Shown in pieces: positions 29,323 to 38,175 of a stretch of DNA of 64,000 nt. The translations under genes and the position numbers were made by a program. Position 1 is the first letter of the stretch; each line of letters opens with the position of its first letter. The DNA comes from VMCP01 sp964415065 (lineage in GTDB: Bacteria; Bacteroidota; Bacteroidia; NS11-12g; UBA955). The notes beneath the pieces were generated by a model. That model searched no databases and was not told the origin of the DNA. It saw only the letters and a program-made list of their open reading frames with translations. The stretch spans positions 1 to 64,000 of the forward strand of contig CAYPYX010000001.1 of NCBI GenBank assembly GCA_964415065.1, given 5' to 3'.

Positions 29323-29721
29323 TTATACGGTTTTGTTGTTTGAAACTCTGCGAATACCGTTTTTCAACAGTGTTGAGTTGAAGTTGATGATCAATCCTAA
29401 TTTGTAATCATTTACACGAATCATTTTCAATAAACGTTGAATTTCTACTTCTGAAATGTCAGGAGAAGTAGCAATTTCAATTACAACTTGATTTGAAATC
29501 ACAAAATCAAGAGTGTAAACATGATTTAAAGAAATGGATTTGTACTGAAAATCGATGGATTTATTTTGTTCATAACTCAATCCATCTTGTTCAAGTTCGT
29601 ATTTCAAACAATCAATATAAGTTTGCTTGTCTAATCCGGGTCCAAGTATTTTATGAATATCGATGGCTTTTCCAATAATTAAGTGAGCCAATTCTTCTTC
29701 TTGATTTTGATTATCTAACAT
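29323..29721 (-). CDS. GxxExxY family protein, divergent
   Basis: 132 aa. The family pattern is clear over the full length: AIDIHKILGPGL near residue 20, CLKYELEQDGL, LDFVISNQVVIEI, and the ending KLGLIINFNSTLLKNGIRRV. The eponymous GxxExxY is altered to GLDKQTY (Lys for Glu), and the usual V-x-E-L-K of this PD-(D/E)XK-like family reads VVIEIATS, losing the Lys. It is therefore either catalytically inactive or specialised. A TAATTTTG box is at 29762-29769, 40 bases upstream. GxxExxY proteins have no firmly established function. Confidence 0.85.
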   Translation of the reverse strand: MLDNQNQEEELAHLIIGKAIDIHKILGPGLDKQTYIDCLKYELEQDGLSYEQNKSIDFQYKSISLNHVYTLDFVISNQVVIEIATSPDISEVEIQRLLKMIRVNDYKLGLIINFNSTLLKNGIRRVSNNKTV

Positions 29722-29761
29722 AAGGCGTATTTGGGTTTGATTTAAGAAATTTTTATGCTTA

Positions 29762-29769
29762 CAAAATTA
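29762..29769 (-). promoter_or_regulatory. -7 box TAATTTTG of the GxxExxY gene
   Basis: Matches TAnnTTTG; would give a leader of about 35 bases. Confidence 0.4.
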
Positions 29770-29872
29770 CCCTAATTTGTCTGATATTTGTTCCATCGTT
29801 TAGTGAATGTTCTTAATAATTTGATAAACTCCTATTTTTTATCTTTAAACGACGGATAAGTTAATTATTGTG

Positions 29873-29893
29873 AATGTTACAAAATGTTACATT
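29873..29893. promoter_or_regulatory. 10-bp-spaced AATGTTACA direct repeats upstream of dihydroorotase gene
   Basis: AATGTTACA occurs twice with a 10-bp period (29873-29891), and the second copy forms an inverted repeat AAATGT-T-ACATTT. It lies 45-60 bases upstream of the dihydroorotase start. A regulator site is possible; AT-rich chance cannot be excluded. Confidence 0.3.
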
Positions 29894-29935
29894 TAAAAAT
29901 GAGTATAAGAAATTTATAACAAACTAAAAAAAATT

Positions 29936-31276
29936 ATGGATTATCTAATAAAACAAGCACTTGTAGTAAATGAAGGCGAATCCAGAGTTATGGATGTTCT
30001 AATTTCCAATGGTATTATTCAAAAAATAGAACCAATAATTCAAAATCCGAATAAAGTACATGAAATACAAGCCGATGGAATGTACTTATTGCCGGGTGTA
30101 ATCGATGATCAAGTTCACTTTCGTGAACCAGGACTTACTCACAAAGCTAATATTGCATCCGAATCTAAAGCTGCATTAGCAGGAGGTGTTACATCATTCA
30201 TGGAAATGCCAAATGTAATGCCGCAAACTGTCACGAATGAATTATTAGAAGCAAAATATCAAATTGGAAAGGATTCTTCTTGGGTAAATTATTCTTTCTA
30301 TTTGGGTGCTACCAACGACAATTTAGAAGAACTAAAAAAAGTAGACACTGAAAATGTTTGTGGTGTCAAAATATTTATGGGAAGTTCCACTGGCGACATG
30401 TTAGTAGATGATTCAAATGTTTTACATAAAATATTTGCTCAAGTCCCCACGTTAATTGCAACTCATTGCGAATGCGAAACTCGCGTAAAATCGAGATTAG
30501 AAGATGCAAAAAATAAATTCCCCGATGGAATTCCTGCAAATCAGCATCCTGTAATTCGAGATGATCAGGCGTGCTATTTAAGTTCTTCTTTAGCCGTTGA
30601 TCTAGCAAAAAAATATAATACGCGTTTACATATTCTACACATAACTTCAGCCATTGAAACACATTTGTTTCGAAATGATATCTCTCTAAATCAAAAAAGA
30701 ATTACTTCGGAGGTTTGTGTGCACCACCTCCATTTTTCAGATTCGGACTACGAAAAATTGCAACACCAGATAAAATGCAATCCAGCGGTTAAATCTCAAG
30801 CAGATCAAGATGAGCTTTGGAAGGCATTGCTAGATGATCGATTGGATGTAATTGCCACTGATCACGCTCCTCATACAAAAGAAGAAAAATTTCATCCGAA
30901 TTATTTGAACTGTCATGCAGGCTTGCCTCTAATTCAGCATACATTGTTACTTATGTTGGAAACAGTTCAGAACGGAAAACTGAAATTGGAAAAAATGGTT
31001 GAAAAAATGTCTCACAATCCTGCAATTGCCTATAAATTAAAAAATCGCGGATTTATTCGTGAAGGATATGCGGCCGATTTAGTATTAGTAAAACCAAATA
31101 CGCCCTACATCGTTTCCGAACAGTCTATTTTATATAAGTGTGATTGGTCGCCTTTATTGGGAACAACATTCAGTCATTCTATTGACTCTGTATTCGTTAA
31201 TGGTACTTTAAGCTATTGTAGAGGTGAGTTTGGAGAAGTAAATGCGCAACGATTGCAATTTGAAAAAGATCGTTAA
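29936..31276 (+). CDS. pyrC: dihydroorotase
   Basis: Third step of UMP synthesis: cyclisation of carbamoyl-aspartate to dihydroorotate. 446 aa amidohydrolase. Seen: PGVIDDQVHFREPGLTHKAN near residue 53, GVKIFMGSSTGD (carboxylated-Lys region), ATHCECE and LHILHITS with the metal-binding His residues, and ATDHAPHTKEEK with the catalytic Asp. The usual H-x-H after the IDx motif reads Q-V-H, so one canonical metal ligand is Gln. I recall this as common in Bacteroidota homologues. Allantoinase is the main alternative family; the pyrimidine role is preferred because FREPGLTHK and GSSTGDMLV fit the dihydroorotases. Confidence 0.88.
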   Translation: MDYLIKQALVVNEGESRVMDVLISNGIIQKIEPIIQNPNKVHEIQADGMYLLPGVIDDQVHFREPGLTHKANIASESKAALAGGVTSFMEMPNVMPQTVTNELLEAKYQIGKDSSWVNYSFYLGATNDNLEELKKVDTENVCGVKIFMGSSTGDMLVDDSNVLHKIFAQVPTLIATHCECETRVKSRLEDAKNKFPDGIPANQHPVIRDDQACYLSSSLAVDLAKKYNTRLHILHITSAIETHLFRNDISLNQKRITSEVCVHHLHFSDSDYEKLQHQIKCNPAVKSQADQDELWKALLDDRLDVIATDHAPHTKEEKFHPNYLNCHAGLPLIQHTLLLMLETVQNGKLKLEKMVEKMSHNPAIAYKLKNRGFIREGYAADLVLVKPNTPYIVSEQSILYKCDWSPLLGTTFSHSIDSVFVNGTLSYCRGEFGEVNAQRLQFEKDR

Positions 31277-31350
31277 AATTGGTAAGCTTGAATATTTGAT
31301 AGAAGAAGGATATTAGTTTTTTCTAGGTTGAATCCTTTTTCTTCTGAAAC

Positions 31351-32316
31351 TCAAATCATTTTATTGCGCTGTTTGTAAAATGCGAACAGCGCAGTTTCTA
31401 GAGGCTGAGATACATCCATTTGAAAATATCCAATACCGTTGGTATAACAATTCTCTTTGATTTTTTGTACTCGTTTGATCTCGTTTTCTGAATACAATTT
31501 TTGATATTCCGTGGGATTTAACCGAATCTCCTCCTGTGTTTCTAAATCTTGAAATCGAATTGGACTATCTTGTAGTTTTAAATTCAATTCTAATTCTTCA
31601 TCCATGATATGTATCAATAGAACTTCGGCCTTTTTGAAACGCATGTAATTCAAACTATTCCAAAAATCCAATTCTTCTTGTGGATTATTTTTATCCCACA
31701 AACAGTCACTACAAATCAACACCAAATTTCGTCGACCCAAGTGATGTAATGAATCACTAATTCGAGTGGAACCAGTTTTTATATCCAACAATTTTTCTAA
31801 TGAAGTTGGCTGATTTCTCTCGGGGGATGTTAATTCAATGCTTAAACCATGGGTCCACAACTTTTCCATTAGGTTTACACAGTAATTTAAGTGACTTTTG
31901 GTTGATTTTAATTCGGATTGCCAAAGTACATTTCTTCCATTAAACAATTGAAGCATAAATGCATCTCGTTGTTTATTTAATATGAATCCTAACGTTGAAC
32001 TGATTAATAATCCCAATTTAAGTTTGTTTTGTTGGGGATATGGGAAGGCCATACTACCGGAAACATCCAACCAAATATGTGCTTTTAAATTGGTTTCTTC
32101 TATGAATTGTTTTACGTATTTCTTTTCCGTCCTAGCCAATAATTTCCAATCGAGATTCTTAACACTTTCTCCAGTATTGTAAAATCGATGTTCTGCAAAC
32201 TCAACTGAGAATCCTTTCAACGGACTGTTGTGAAGGCCGGTAATAAATCCTTGCATCGCTTTTTGAGCTAAAAACGACAAATTATTGATTCCTTGAACTT
32301 CTTTTAAAAACATCAT
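31351..32316 (-). CDS. DUF58 domain protein
   Basis: 321 aa. The DUF58 core is visible as EFAEHRFYNTGESVKNLDWKLLAR, followed by a vWA-like region with AHIWLDVSGSMAFP (D-x-S-G-S metal site). DUF58 proteins usually sit with a MoxR ATPase and vWA membrane proteins. No moxR or BatA/B gene lies beside this copy within the window. The protein has no signal peptide and is probably cytoplasmic. Function unknown; a chaperone-like role with MoxR elsewhere is inference. Confidence 0.88.
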   Translation of the reverse strand: MMFLKEVQGINNLSFLAQKAMQGFITGLHNSPLKGFSVEFAEHRFYNTGESVKNLDWKLLARTEKKYVKQFIEETNLKAHIWLDVSGSMAFPYPQQNKLKLGLLISSTLGFILNKQRDAFMLQLFNGRNVLWQSELKSTKSHLNYCVNLMEKLWTHGLSIELTSPERNQPTSLEKLLDIKTGSTRISDSLHHLGRRNLVLICSDCLWDKNNPQEELDFWNSLNYMRFKKAEVLLIHIMDEELELNLKLQDSPIRFQDLETQEEIRLNPTEYQKLYSENEIKRVQKIKENCYTNGIGYFQMDVSQPLETALFAFYKQRNKMI

Positions 32317-32504
32317 TCAGTCTTCCGAAATTACGATTTATTTATGTAAAAATGTATTAACAACTGATTTTATCTCAGTATTCTATAAACCAAACGATCA
32401 TTTATACAATTTCGCCTTTGACTCAGAAAAAATCATGGTTTTAGGATAAATGAACAATCCTTTCGACATATAACTACTTGAGGAAACAAACAAAAAAACA
32501 AACA

Positions 32505-32537
32505 AAAAAGGCTGCCTTACTTAAAGGCAGCCTTTTT
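32505..32537 (-). terminator. intrinsic terminator after trxA, bidirectional in form
   Basis: A 14-bp perfect stem AAAAAGGCTGCCTT (32505-32518) / AAGGCAGCCTTTTT (32524-32537) with a 5-base loop and T-runs on either strand. It lies just beyond the trxA stop, so it most likely ends the minus-strand transcript. Confidence 0.9.
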
Positions 32538-32554
32538 ATAACACGTTTTTTATT

Positions 32555-32872
32555 TTATACGTGAGCTTCTAATTTTTGACTTAAAACCGTTTTAGGAACT
32601 GCTCCGATGATTTTATCAACTACTTCGCCGTTTTTGAAAACCAAAATAGTTGGGATACTGCGAACCTGATAGTTCATAGCGATATCCGGATTTTCATCTA
32701 CATTTAATTTTCCTACAACTGCTTTTCCATTATAATCATTGTGCAATTCTTCAACGATTGGGCCGATCATTTTGCAAGGACCGCACCATTCTGCCCAAAA
32801 ATCCACCAAAACTGGTTTGTCAGAACCCAAAACTTCGCTTTGGAAATTACTGCTTGTAAATTCAACTGCCAT
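32555..32872 (-). CDS. trxA: thioredoxin
   Basis: Small dithiol-disulfide oxidoreductase, cytoplasmic. 105 aa from ATG 32872 (MAVEFTSSNFQ). The open frame extends to 32908 but that adds an unusual Cys/Phe-rich leader and includes the promoter box TAACTTTG (32881-32888), so the shorter standard-length form is chosen. Active site WAEWCGPCKM, cis-Pro segment VRSIPTILVFKNGE. It follows the TIGR02757 gene by 35 bp but has its own promoter and a strong terminator. Confidence 0.96.
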   Translation of the reverse strand: MAVEFTSSNFQSEVLGSDKPVLVDFWAEWCGPCKMIGPIVEELHNDYNGKAVVGKLNVDENPDIAMNYQVRSIPTILVFKNGEVVDKIIGAVPKTVLSQKLEAHV

Positions 32873-32880
32873 AGTAAATG

Positions 32881-32888
32881 CAAAGTTA
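32881..32888 (-). promoter_or_regulatory. -7 box TAACTTTG of trxA
   Basis: Matches TAnnTTTG, 8 bases before the chosen trxA ATG. Confidence 0.6.
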
Positions 32889-32907
32889 CAACAAAAAAAT
32901 GTATACA

Positions 32908-33822
32908 CTAAATCAATTGTCGACGATAATCGACCCCTAGACCGAAAAGTGCGAAATCAAATAGGGTAGGATCCACAGGATGAATCTCTCTAAATATGGA
33001 AGTCAATTGTTCGCATCCTTCCCAATTGCCCTTAATATTCTCTGCAATTCCCAATTCTTCGGTCATTCTCAATACATGTACATCCAAAGGCATCATCAAT
33101 TCCGCAGGAGTTATGGATTTCCAAATACCAAAATCCAATCCATCGTTTTCTCGAACCATCCACCTTAGAAACATGTTAAGCCGTTTGCAAGCACTTTTTT
33201 TTCGGGGATCCGAAACATGTTTTTTAGTTCGATTTTCACCGGTATCAAACATCCAATCGTAAAAATTCGAAAGCCCTTGTTTCACTCGGTTTTCACGGTA
33301 AATTATGGGATATTCAATTACTAAATTTGTAGACCATTTATCATCAATACCGGAATCCGTTTCACTGCTCAATTTGTATTTGGAGCTAGAATCTATACTG
33401 ATACTGTTTTTATTGTGTATTTCCGATGAAATTCTATTTTCATCACTGGAAATATATGCAAATGCTGACTCTAAAGATTTTCCTTCTTTATAGAGAGATT
33501 GAAATCGTTTTAATATAAATACAACGTCTTCTGAATTTAATGTTCTATGAACAAAACCCTGAAGTTGTTTTTCATCCGATTTTTCAAAATTACACACAAA
33601 ATCATATGGAGCATTGTCCAATCGATTCAATAATTCATTGCTGGATTTTATAATACTTTTTCTTTGGCCCCATGCCATTATTGCACTGAAAAATGCCGAT
33701 ATCTCAATATCTTCTTTTTTCGAAAAACGATGGGGTATTTGCAAGGGATCATCTTCAAGAAATTCTGTAACACGGTACTTTTCCGCATAATTCCACAAAA
33801 TTTCTTGAAGATCTTTCCTCAT
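32908..33822 (-). CDS. TIGR02757 family protein (DUF2400)
   Basis: 304 aa. Recognised by AFFSAIMAWGQRKSIIKSSN near residue 42, HRTLNSEDVVFILKRFQSLY, RLNMFLRWMVREND and ELMMPLDVHVLRM toward the end. The family is of unknown function, widespread in Bacteroidota and Deltaproteobacteria, and sometimes compared with HhH-GPD DNA glycosylases. This copy carries a Ser/Asn-rich insertion of about 50 residues near 120-165 (SSDENRISSE, SIDSSSKYKLSSETDSG), making it longer than the roughly 250 aa I expect. It is 11 bp downstream of the metB-like gene, in a common transcript. Confidence 0.85.
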   Translation of the reverse strand: MRKDLQEILWNYAEKYRVTEFLEDDPLQIPHRFSKKEDIEISAFFSAIMAWGQRKSIIKSSNELLNRLDNAPYDFVCNFEKSDEKQLQGFVHRTLNSEDVVFILKRFQSLYKEGKSLESAFAYISSDENRISSEIHNKNSISIDSSSKYKLSSETDSGIDDKWSTNLVIEYPIIYRENRVKQGLSNFYDWMFDTGENRTKKHVSDPRKKSACKRLNMFLRWMVRENDGLDFGIWKSITPAELMMPLDVHVLRMTEELGIAENIKGNWEGCEQLTSIFREIHPVDPTLFDFALFGLGVDYRRQLI

Positions 33823-33833
33823 TATATAAAAAA

Positions 33834-34988
33834 CTAAGCCGATGCTAAAGCCGAATCTAAATCTGAAATCAAATCTTCAATGTGCTCAATTCCAACACTC
33901 AATCGAATCAAGCTATCCTTCAAGCCATTGGCCATTCTTTGTTCCTTTGGAATACTTGCATGTGTCATAGTTGCAGGATGTCCAACTAAACTCTCAACAC
34001 CACCCAAACTTTCCGCTAATGCAAAAAGTTTCGTAGATTTTAAAAACGCCAATGCGGGTTCAATTGCATCATTCTTTAATGTGAATGAAATCATACCTCC
34101 AAAATCCTTCATCTGTTTTTTTGCCACCAAATGATTCGGATGACTTTCGAAACCGGGCCAATATACTTCACCTACCTTGGGATGACTTGCTAAATATTCG
34201 GCTACTTTGCGGCCGTTTTGACAATGTCGCTCCATACGGATGTGCAACGTTTTTATCCCCCGAAGAACCAAAAAGCAATCCATAGGTCCGGGTGTAGCGC
34301 CGCATGTATTTTGCAAAAAAGCTAATCTTTGATGTAATTCATCACTATTCACACACAATACACCCATTACTACGTCAGAATGTCCGTTAATGTACTTGGT
34401 TGCTGAATGCATCACGATATCAGCACCTTGATTTACGGGATTTTGAAGATACGGTGAGCTGAATGTATTATCGACTACCACAATAGCTCCAACTTGATGA
34501 CCGATTTTGGCAACTTCTTCAATATCAATAATTTTCAACAAAGGATTGGTAGGAGTTTCAACCCATATCATTTTAGTATTGGAGTTTACAACAGAAGAAA
34601 CATTTTCGGGCTTCGACATATCAACAAAATGAAACTTAATGCCCATTTTGGCAAATACAGTGGTAAAAATACGATAACTTCCACCATACAAATCATTGGT
34701 AGCTATGACTTCATCGCCAGGAGACAATAATTTGATACAAGCATCAACAGCACCCATTCCGGTACTAAAACACAATCCATATTTCATTTGCTCCAACGCC
34801 GCTAAATTCTGTTGAAGTGCATTTCTTGTTGGATTTTGAGTACGAGCGTATTCATATCCTTTATGATCGCCAGGAGCAGCCTGAACGTAGGTGCTGGTTT
34901 GGAAAATAGGGGTCATGATAGCGCCTGTTGTTGGATCTGGTTCAATTCCAGCATGCAAAACATTGGTTTCAATATGTTTGTATTTCAT
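33834..34988 (-). CDS. trans-sulfuration PLP enzyme (cystathionine gamma-synthase-like)
   Basis: Cys/Met metabolism enzyme of fold type I, 384 aa. Seen: YEYARTQNPTRNALQ near residue 45, CFSTGMGAVDACIKLL, the PLP-contacting DNTFSSPYLQNP and the Schiff-base Lys in MHSATKYINGHSDVVMG. The C-terminal LAESLGGVESLVGHPATMTHAS fits the family. Synthase, beta-lyase and gamma-lyase members cannot be separated with confidence from sequence reading. Cystathionine gamma-synthase (MetB) is the most likely label. It is 26 bp after purN. Confidence 0.9.
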   Translation of the reverse strand: MKYKHIETNVLHAGIEPDPTTGAIMTPIFQTSTYVQAAPGDHKGYEYARTQNPTRNALQQNLAALEQMKYGLCFSTGMGAVDACIKLLSPGDEVIATNDLYGGSYRIFTTVFAKMGIKFHFVDMSKPENVSSVVNSNTKMIWVETPTNPLLKIIDIEEVAKIGHQVGAIVVVDNTFSSPYLQNPVNQGADIVMHSATKYINGHSDVVMGVLCVNSDELHQRLAFLQNTCGATPGPMDCFLVLRGIKTLHIRMERHCQNGRKVAEYLASHPKVGEVYWPGFESHPNHLVAKKQMKDFGGMISFTLKNDAIEPALAFLKSTKLFALAESLGGVESLVGHPATMTHASIPKEQRMANGLKDSLIRLSVGIEHIEDLISDLDSALASA

Positions 34989-35014
34989 AGTTTTTGAAAA
35001 AAATAGTGGTTAAA

Positions 35015-35587
35015 TTAACTGATTTTATTGAGATACTCCAAAATGACCTGAGGGAAATATTTATATTCTAACTCATGGATCATGGAGGCTAATTGTTCGG
35101 GTGAAGTATTTTGTGGGATAGAAATCGCTTTTTGAAACAAAATGGCACCTTTGTCGTATTCGGCGTTAACTAAATGGATGGTGATTCCAGATTCCGTTTC
35201 TCCGGCCGAAATAACCGCTTCATGCACAAAATGTCCGTACATACCTTTACCGCCAAATTTGGGTAATAATGCTGGATGTATATTAATAATTCGATTCGGA
35301 AATTCGGAGAGTAAAATTTCATTTACTTTCCATAAAAATCCGGCCAAAACTATTAGATCTGCTGCATCTTGTCTTATTTGTTGATACAAAATTGAATCTG
35401 AATTTTTCCATTCACTTCGATCAAATAATGTACATCGAACGTTTAATCTTTCGGCTCTTTCAAAAATTCCTGCTCCTGGATTATTGCAGTAAATACCCAC
35501 CACTTCAAAATCTTTTAAATGATGCAATTGAATAATATTTTCGGCGTTACTTCCTGAACCTGAAGCAAAAATGATTACTTTTTTCAT
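35015..35587 (-). CDS. purN: phosphoribosylglycinamide formyltransferase (GART, folate-dependent)
   Basis: Third step of purine synthesis, formyl transfer from 10-formyl-THF to GAR. 190 aa. Phosphate-binding IFASGSGSNAENII at the start, the catalytic Asn/His segment IINIHPALLPKFGGKGMYG (about residue 101), and EYDKGAILF with the active-site Asp. The usual length is about 190-210, so it is complete. In the mltD to trxA gene run, upstream of the metB-like gene. purC lies elsewhere in this window (53087). Confidence 0.94.
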   Translation of the reverse strand: MKKVIIFASGSGSNAENIIQLHHLKDFEVVGIYCNNPGAGIFERAERLNVRCTLFDRSEWKNSDSILYQQIRQDAADLIVLAGFLWKVNEILLSEFPNRIINIHPALLPKFGGKGMYGHFVHEAVISAGETESGITIHLVNAEYDKGAILFQKAISIPQNTSPEQLASMIHELEYKYFPQVILEYLNKIS

Positions 35588-35660
35588 AATGAGTTGATTG
35601 GATTTGAAAGGGAAATAATTAATGGTTACCTAATACGGAAAACTACATTCGAGTGAAAAA

Positions 35661-36674
35661 TTAATGTAAAATCTGTGCTGATTGTGCCATTTTTCGCAAT
35701 AAACGAGCATCACCTGCGAAATCTGTGCCTCCTTGTGCAAACCATTCTAATACAATTACGCGATTATTTTTGACAAAATATCTTCTTTCAAAAGGCCCAC
35801 GTCTCGTTGTTCCTAATTCAGTAAACCAACCTCTAAAACCTAAAACACATTCTTTTGAGGTGCTAATTAATTTCGACTTGTAATTTCCCAAATCGCTCAC
35901 AGCCATAGTGGTTCCTTCGTCATTGTAGTAATGTATTTTACTTGAGGAATTTCTTTCCATTACAGCTTCAGCTAATGTTTTGGGTAGTTTTTCTTGGGGG
36001 ATGATTTCAATACTAAATGATATATAACCACCATTCGGTTTTAATGAAGAAATCCAAATAAAGTTACTATCATTTTTGAAGACTTTAAAATTAGATGGGA
36101 TTTCCATTCGCACTCCAAATTGATTTTCAACTGATTTTTGAAGTTGCTTGGAATAATCGTTACTTGGAACTTCAATGGCTTGATTGCAATATTGGATTAT
36201 GGAATTCAACTTCATCATCATTTCTTTTGAATCTAGGGTAGATTCGTCGAAATCGGGAATTTCTATGATCATTTGACCCAATCCAAACGGGTTCTTATAA
36301 ACGTTAAATTGTTTATCGTTGAAAACAAATGAAGTGTCGTATTTATTTGGAAAATCCACTGATTCATCAGTAATCACCAAACGATGATTTTTGATATATC
36401 CCTCATCTTCAATAGGAGTGAAATTCCAGATACTCTCATAACGAATGTTTCCTGAAAAATCATCTATAATTAAATGTGAATCCAATAAAGGATATTTGAC
36501 TTGCACTAATTCCAGTAACGTATTGAGATTTTTTTCAGAAGCGTAAATGCCTACGTGACCTACTTCGTCAATTACTGGAACTAAATCCTTCTGCTTGTTT
36601 TTGCATGATGCCGCTGCAATTAAAATAAGAAACGTAGTAATGGCAAAACGCAAAAGCGACGTGTTATTAGTCAT
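35661..36674 (-). CDS. DUF4837-like lipoprotein
   Basis: 337 aa. Lipoprotein signal ending in AAASC (Cys24). The body pattern, with VGHVGIYASEKNLNTLLELV near the start and VIVLEWFAQGGTDFAGDARL near the C-terminus, matches what I know as the DUF4837 family, restricted to Bacteroidota. No enzymatic motif is visible. ATG 36674 is 4 bases after the promoter box TAAATTTG, so its message is probably leaderless. Probably periplasmic-facing outer or inner membrane lipoprotein; function unknown. Confidence 0.8.
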   Translation of the reverse strand: MTNNTSLLRFAITTFLILIAAASCKNKQKDLVPVIDEVGHVGIYASEKNLNTLLELVQVKYPLLDSHLIIDDFSGNIRYESIWNFTPIEDEGYIKNHRLVITDESVDFPNKYDTSFVFNDKQFNVYKNPFGLGQMIIEIPDFDESTLDSKEMMMKLNSIIQYCNQAIEVPSNDYSKQLQKSVENQFGVRMEIPSNFKVFKNDSNFIWISSLKPNGGYISFSIEIIPQEKLPKTLAEAVMERNSSSKIHYYNDEGTTMAVSDLGNYKSKLISTSKECVLGFRGWFTELGTTRRGPFERRYFVKNNRVIVLEWFAQGGTDFAGDARLLRKMAQSAQILH

Positions 36675-36678
36675 CCCA

Positions 36679-36686
36679 CAAATTTA
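36679..36686 (-). promoter_or_regulatory. -7 box TAAATTTG of the DUF4837-like gene
   Basis: Matches TAnnTTTG, 4 bases before the ATG. Confidence 0.6.
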
Positions 36687-36726
36687 ACTTAAAAATAGGG
36701 AAGAAGGCATATCGAAAATGGAACTT

Positions 36727-37992
36727 CTAATTGTAATTTCGTTTGTGTGTTACACCCTTGCGAATAATCAACCGTTGTCCCACACGTAGCTTATCACTTC
36801 GCAATCCATTTGATGATTTTAGGTGAGCAACTGAAATTCCATATCTACGAGATATTTGACTCAGAGTTTCACCTCTTCGAACGGTATGTACTCGTGTTTT
36901 AGAATTGTAAACGGGCGCTTTATTATTATTCGTTTTTTGATAATTGTAAGATTTTAATTCATCTGGACGTATTAATGCGTATTCCATTAAACTATCTGTA
37001 CTTCTTACGTAATTCATACTGAAATCGTAGGGTAGCAAGATGGTATTATTGGTAGCATTGGCTGTATTCGGCTTAATGAATTCACGGTTTAAACTCAGAA
37101 GTCGATGACTTTCATCACCCGCAATATAATTACACATTTTGATCAAGTGGTAGCTAGTATCTACGCGAGTAGGGACTAAAAACTGAGTATTACCATTGTA
37201 TGTTTGATTACGTGCTCTGTTCGTAAAATTCAATACATATGTCATTGCTATGAATTTCGGGACGTAATATTGTGTTTCCTTGGGTAGATAAGGTAAAATC
37301 TGCCAAAACGTTTTTTTCCCACCGCCTGCTCTTCGAATGGCACGTTTTACATTTCCAGCACCACAATTGTATGAAGCTATGGTCATAAGCCAATCATCAA
37401 AGAGCATTTGGGAATTTTTAAAATAATCACATGCTGTTTCGGTAGATGCAATGATACTTTTACGCTCATCCAATGAAACATTAATTTTCATCCCCATCAA
37501 CTTGCCAGTGTAGGGCATAAATTGCCATAATCCAGTTGCACCGCACCAAGAAACTGCGTCAGGATTTAAATTGGATTCAATAACTGAAACGTATTTTAAC
37601 TCAGTTGGTAAAGCGTTCTTATCTAAGATTTCCTCGAACACGGGAAAATAAAGACTCATGCGCTGATGAATTTTATCGAAATAAGCATCCCCCAAACTTA
37701 AAAAATATCGTACTTGGCCTTTAACCATTTCATGATATTCAAAGGGAATATTACTTCCTAAGGTTTTAAAACATTCATCAAAATGTTGACGATTGAATGA
37801 TTCAACGGTTTGAAATTGAGGTGGAGTATGACTTGGAATTTGAGTGTATAACTGAATCGTTAAACTATCAATTCTTCGGATATCATTATAGGAATTTTCG
37901 TCTGATATAGGTGCCTGTGAGTAGCTCGTCACGGATAATACTCCCATAATGGCTACACTAAGTATATTTCTTAATTTTTGCTCAATTCTCAT
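36727..37992 (-). CDS. membrane-bound lytic murein transglycosylase, MltD-like, with LysM
   Basis: Cleaves peptidoglycan glycan strands to 1,6-anhydromuropeptides. 421 aa with a signal peptide (to about YSQA). The SLT domain contains the catalytic Glu segment LKYVSVIESNLNP (near residue 135), then WCGATGLWQFMPYTGKLMG and ASYNCGAGNVKRAI. A single C-terminal LysM is HTVRRGETLSQISRRYGI. No lipobox, so it is periplasmic or attached through LysM. First gene of the minus-strand run down to trxA; DUF4837-like follows at 52 bp. Confidence 0.92.
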   Translation of the reverse strand: MRIEQKLRNILSVAIMGVLSVTSYSQAPISDENSYNDIRRIDSLTIQLYTQIPSHTPPQFQTVESFNRQHFDECFKTLGSNIPFEYHEMVKGQVRYFLSLGDAYFDKIHQRMSLYFPVFEEILDKNALPTELKYVSVIESNLNPDAVSWCGATGLWQFMPYTGKLMGMKINVSLDERKSIIASTETACDYFKNSQMLFDDWLMTIASYNCGAGNVKRAIRRAGGGKKTFWQILPYLPKETQYYVPKFIAMTYVLNFTNRARNQTYNGNTQFLVPTRVDTSYHLIKMCNYIAGDESHRLLSLNREFIKPNTANATNNTILLPYDFSMNYVRSTDSLMEYALIRPDELKSYNYQKTNNNKAPVYNSKTRVHTVRRGETLSQISRRYGISVAHLKSSNGLRSDKLRVGQRLIIRKGVTHKRNYN

Positions 37993-38089
37993 TCTTAGTT
38001 TCGGTTATAATTTCGAAAAGTTTCACAATTTACAAAAAAAACGCCAATTCTTTGGCATTTGGGCCTGTTTTATGCGGTTGGAATTGTTG

Positions 38090-38097
38090 TATATTTG
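38090..38097 (+). promoter_or_regulatory. possible -7 box TATATTTG of ald
   Basis: Matches TAnnTTTG but is about 78 bases before the ald ATG, giving a long leader. The leader contains the complementary segments GTGAAATT and AATTTCAC. No -33 element is convincing. Confidence 0.35.
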
Positions 38098-38175
38098 TGG
38101 AAAAACATGTGAAATTGACCTTTTCAATTGTCCTTAATTTAATGTAAATTTCACTTACTATAATCTGTTAACGAA

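Noticed and set aside
31277..31350. Possible terminator between dihydroorotase and DUF58 genes
   Set aside because: The GAAGAAGGAT / ATCCTTTTTCTTC segments pair imperfectly with bulges; no convincing stem and T-run.
38033..38056. Small hairpin GCCAA-TTCT-TTGGC with a T-run on the minus strand, before mltD
   Set aside because: The stem is only 5 bp, and no minus-strand transcript is known to enter from ald; too weak to call a terminator or attenuator.
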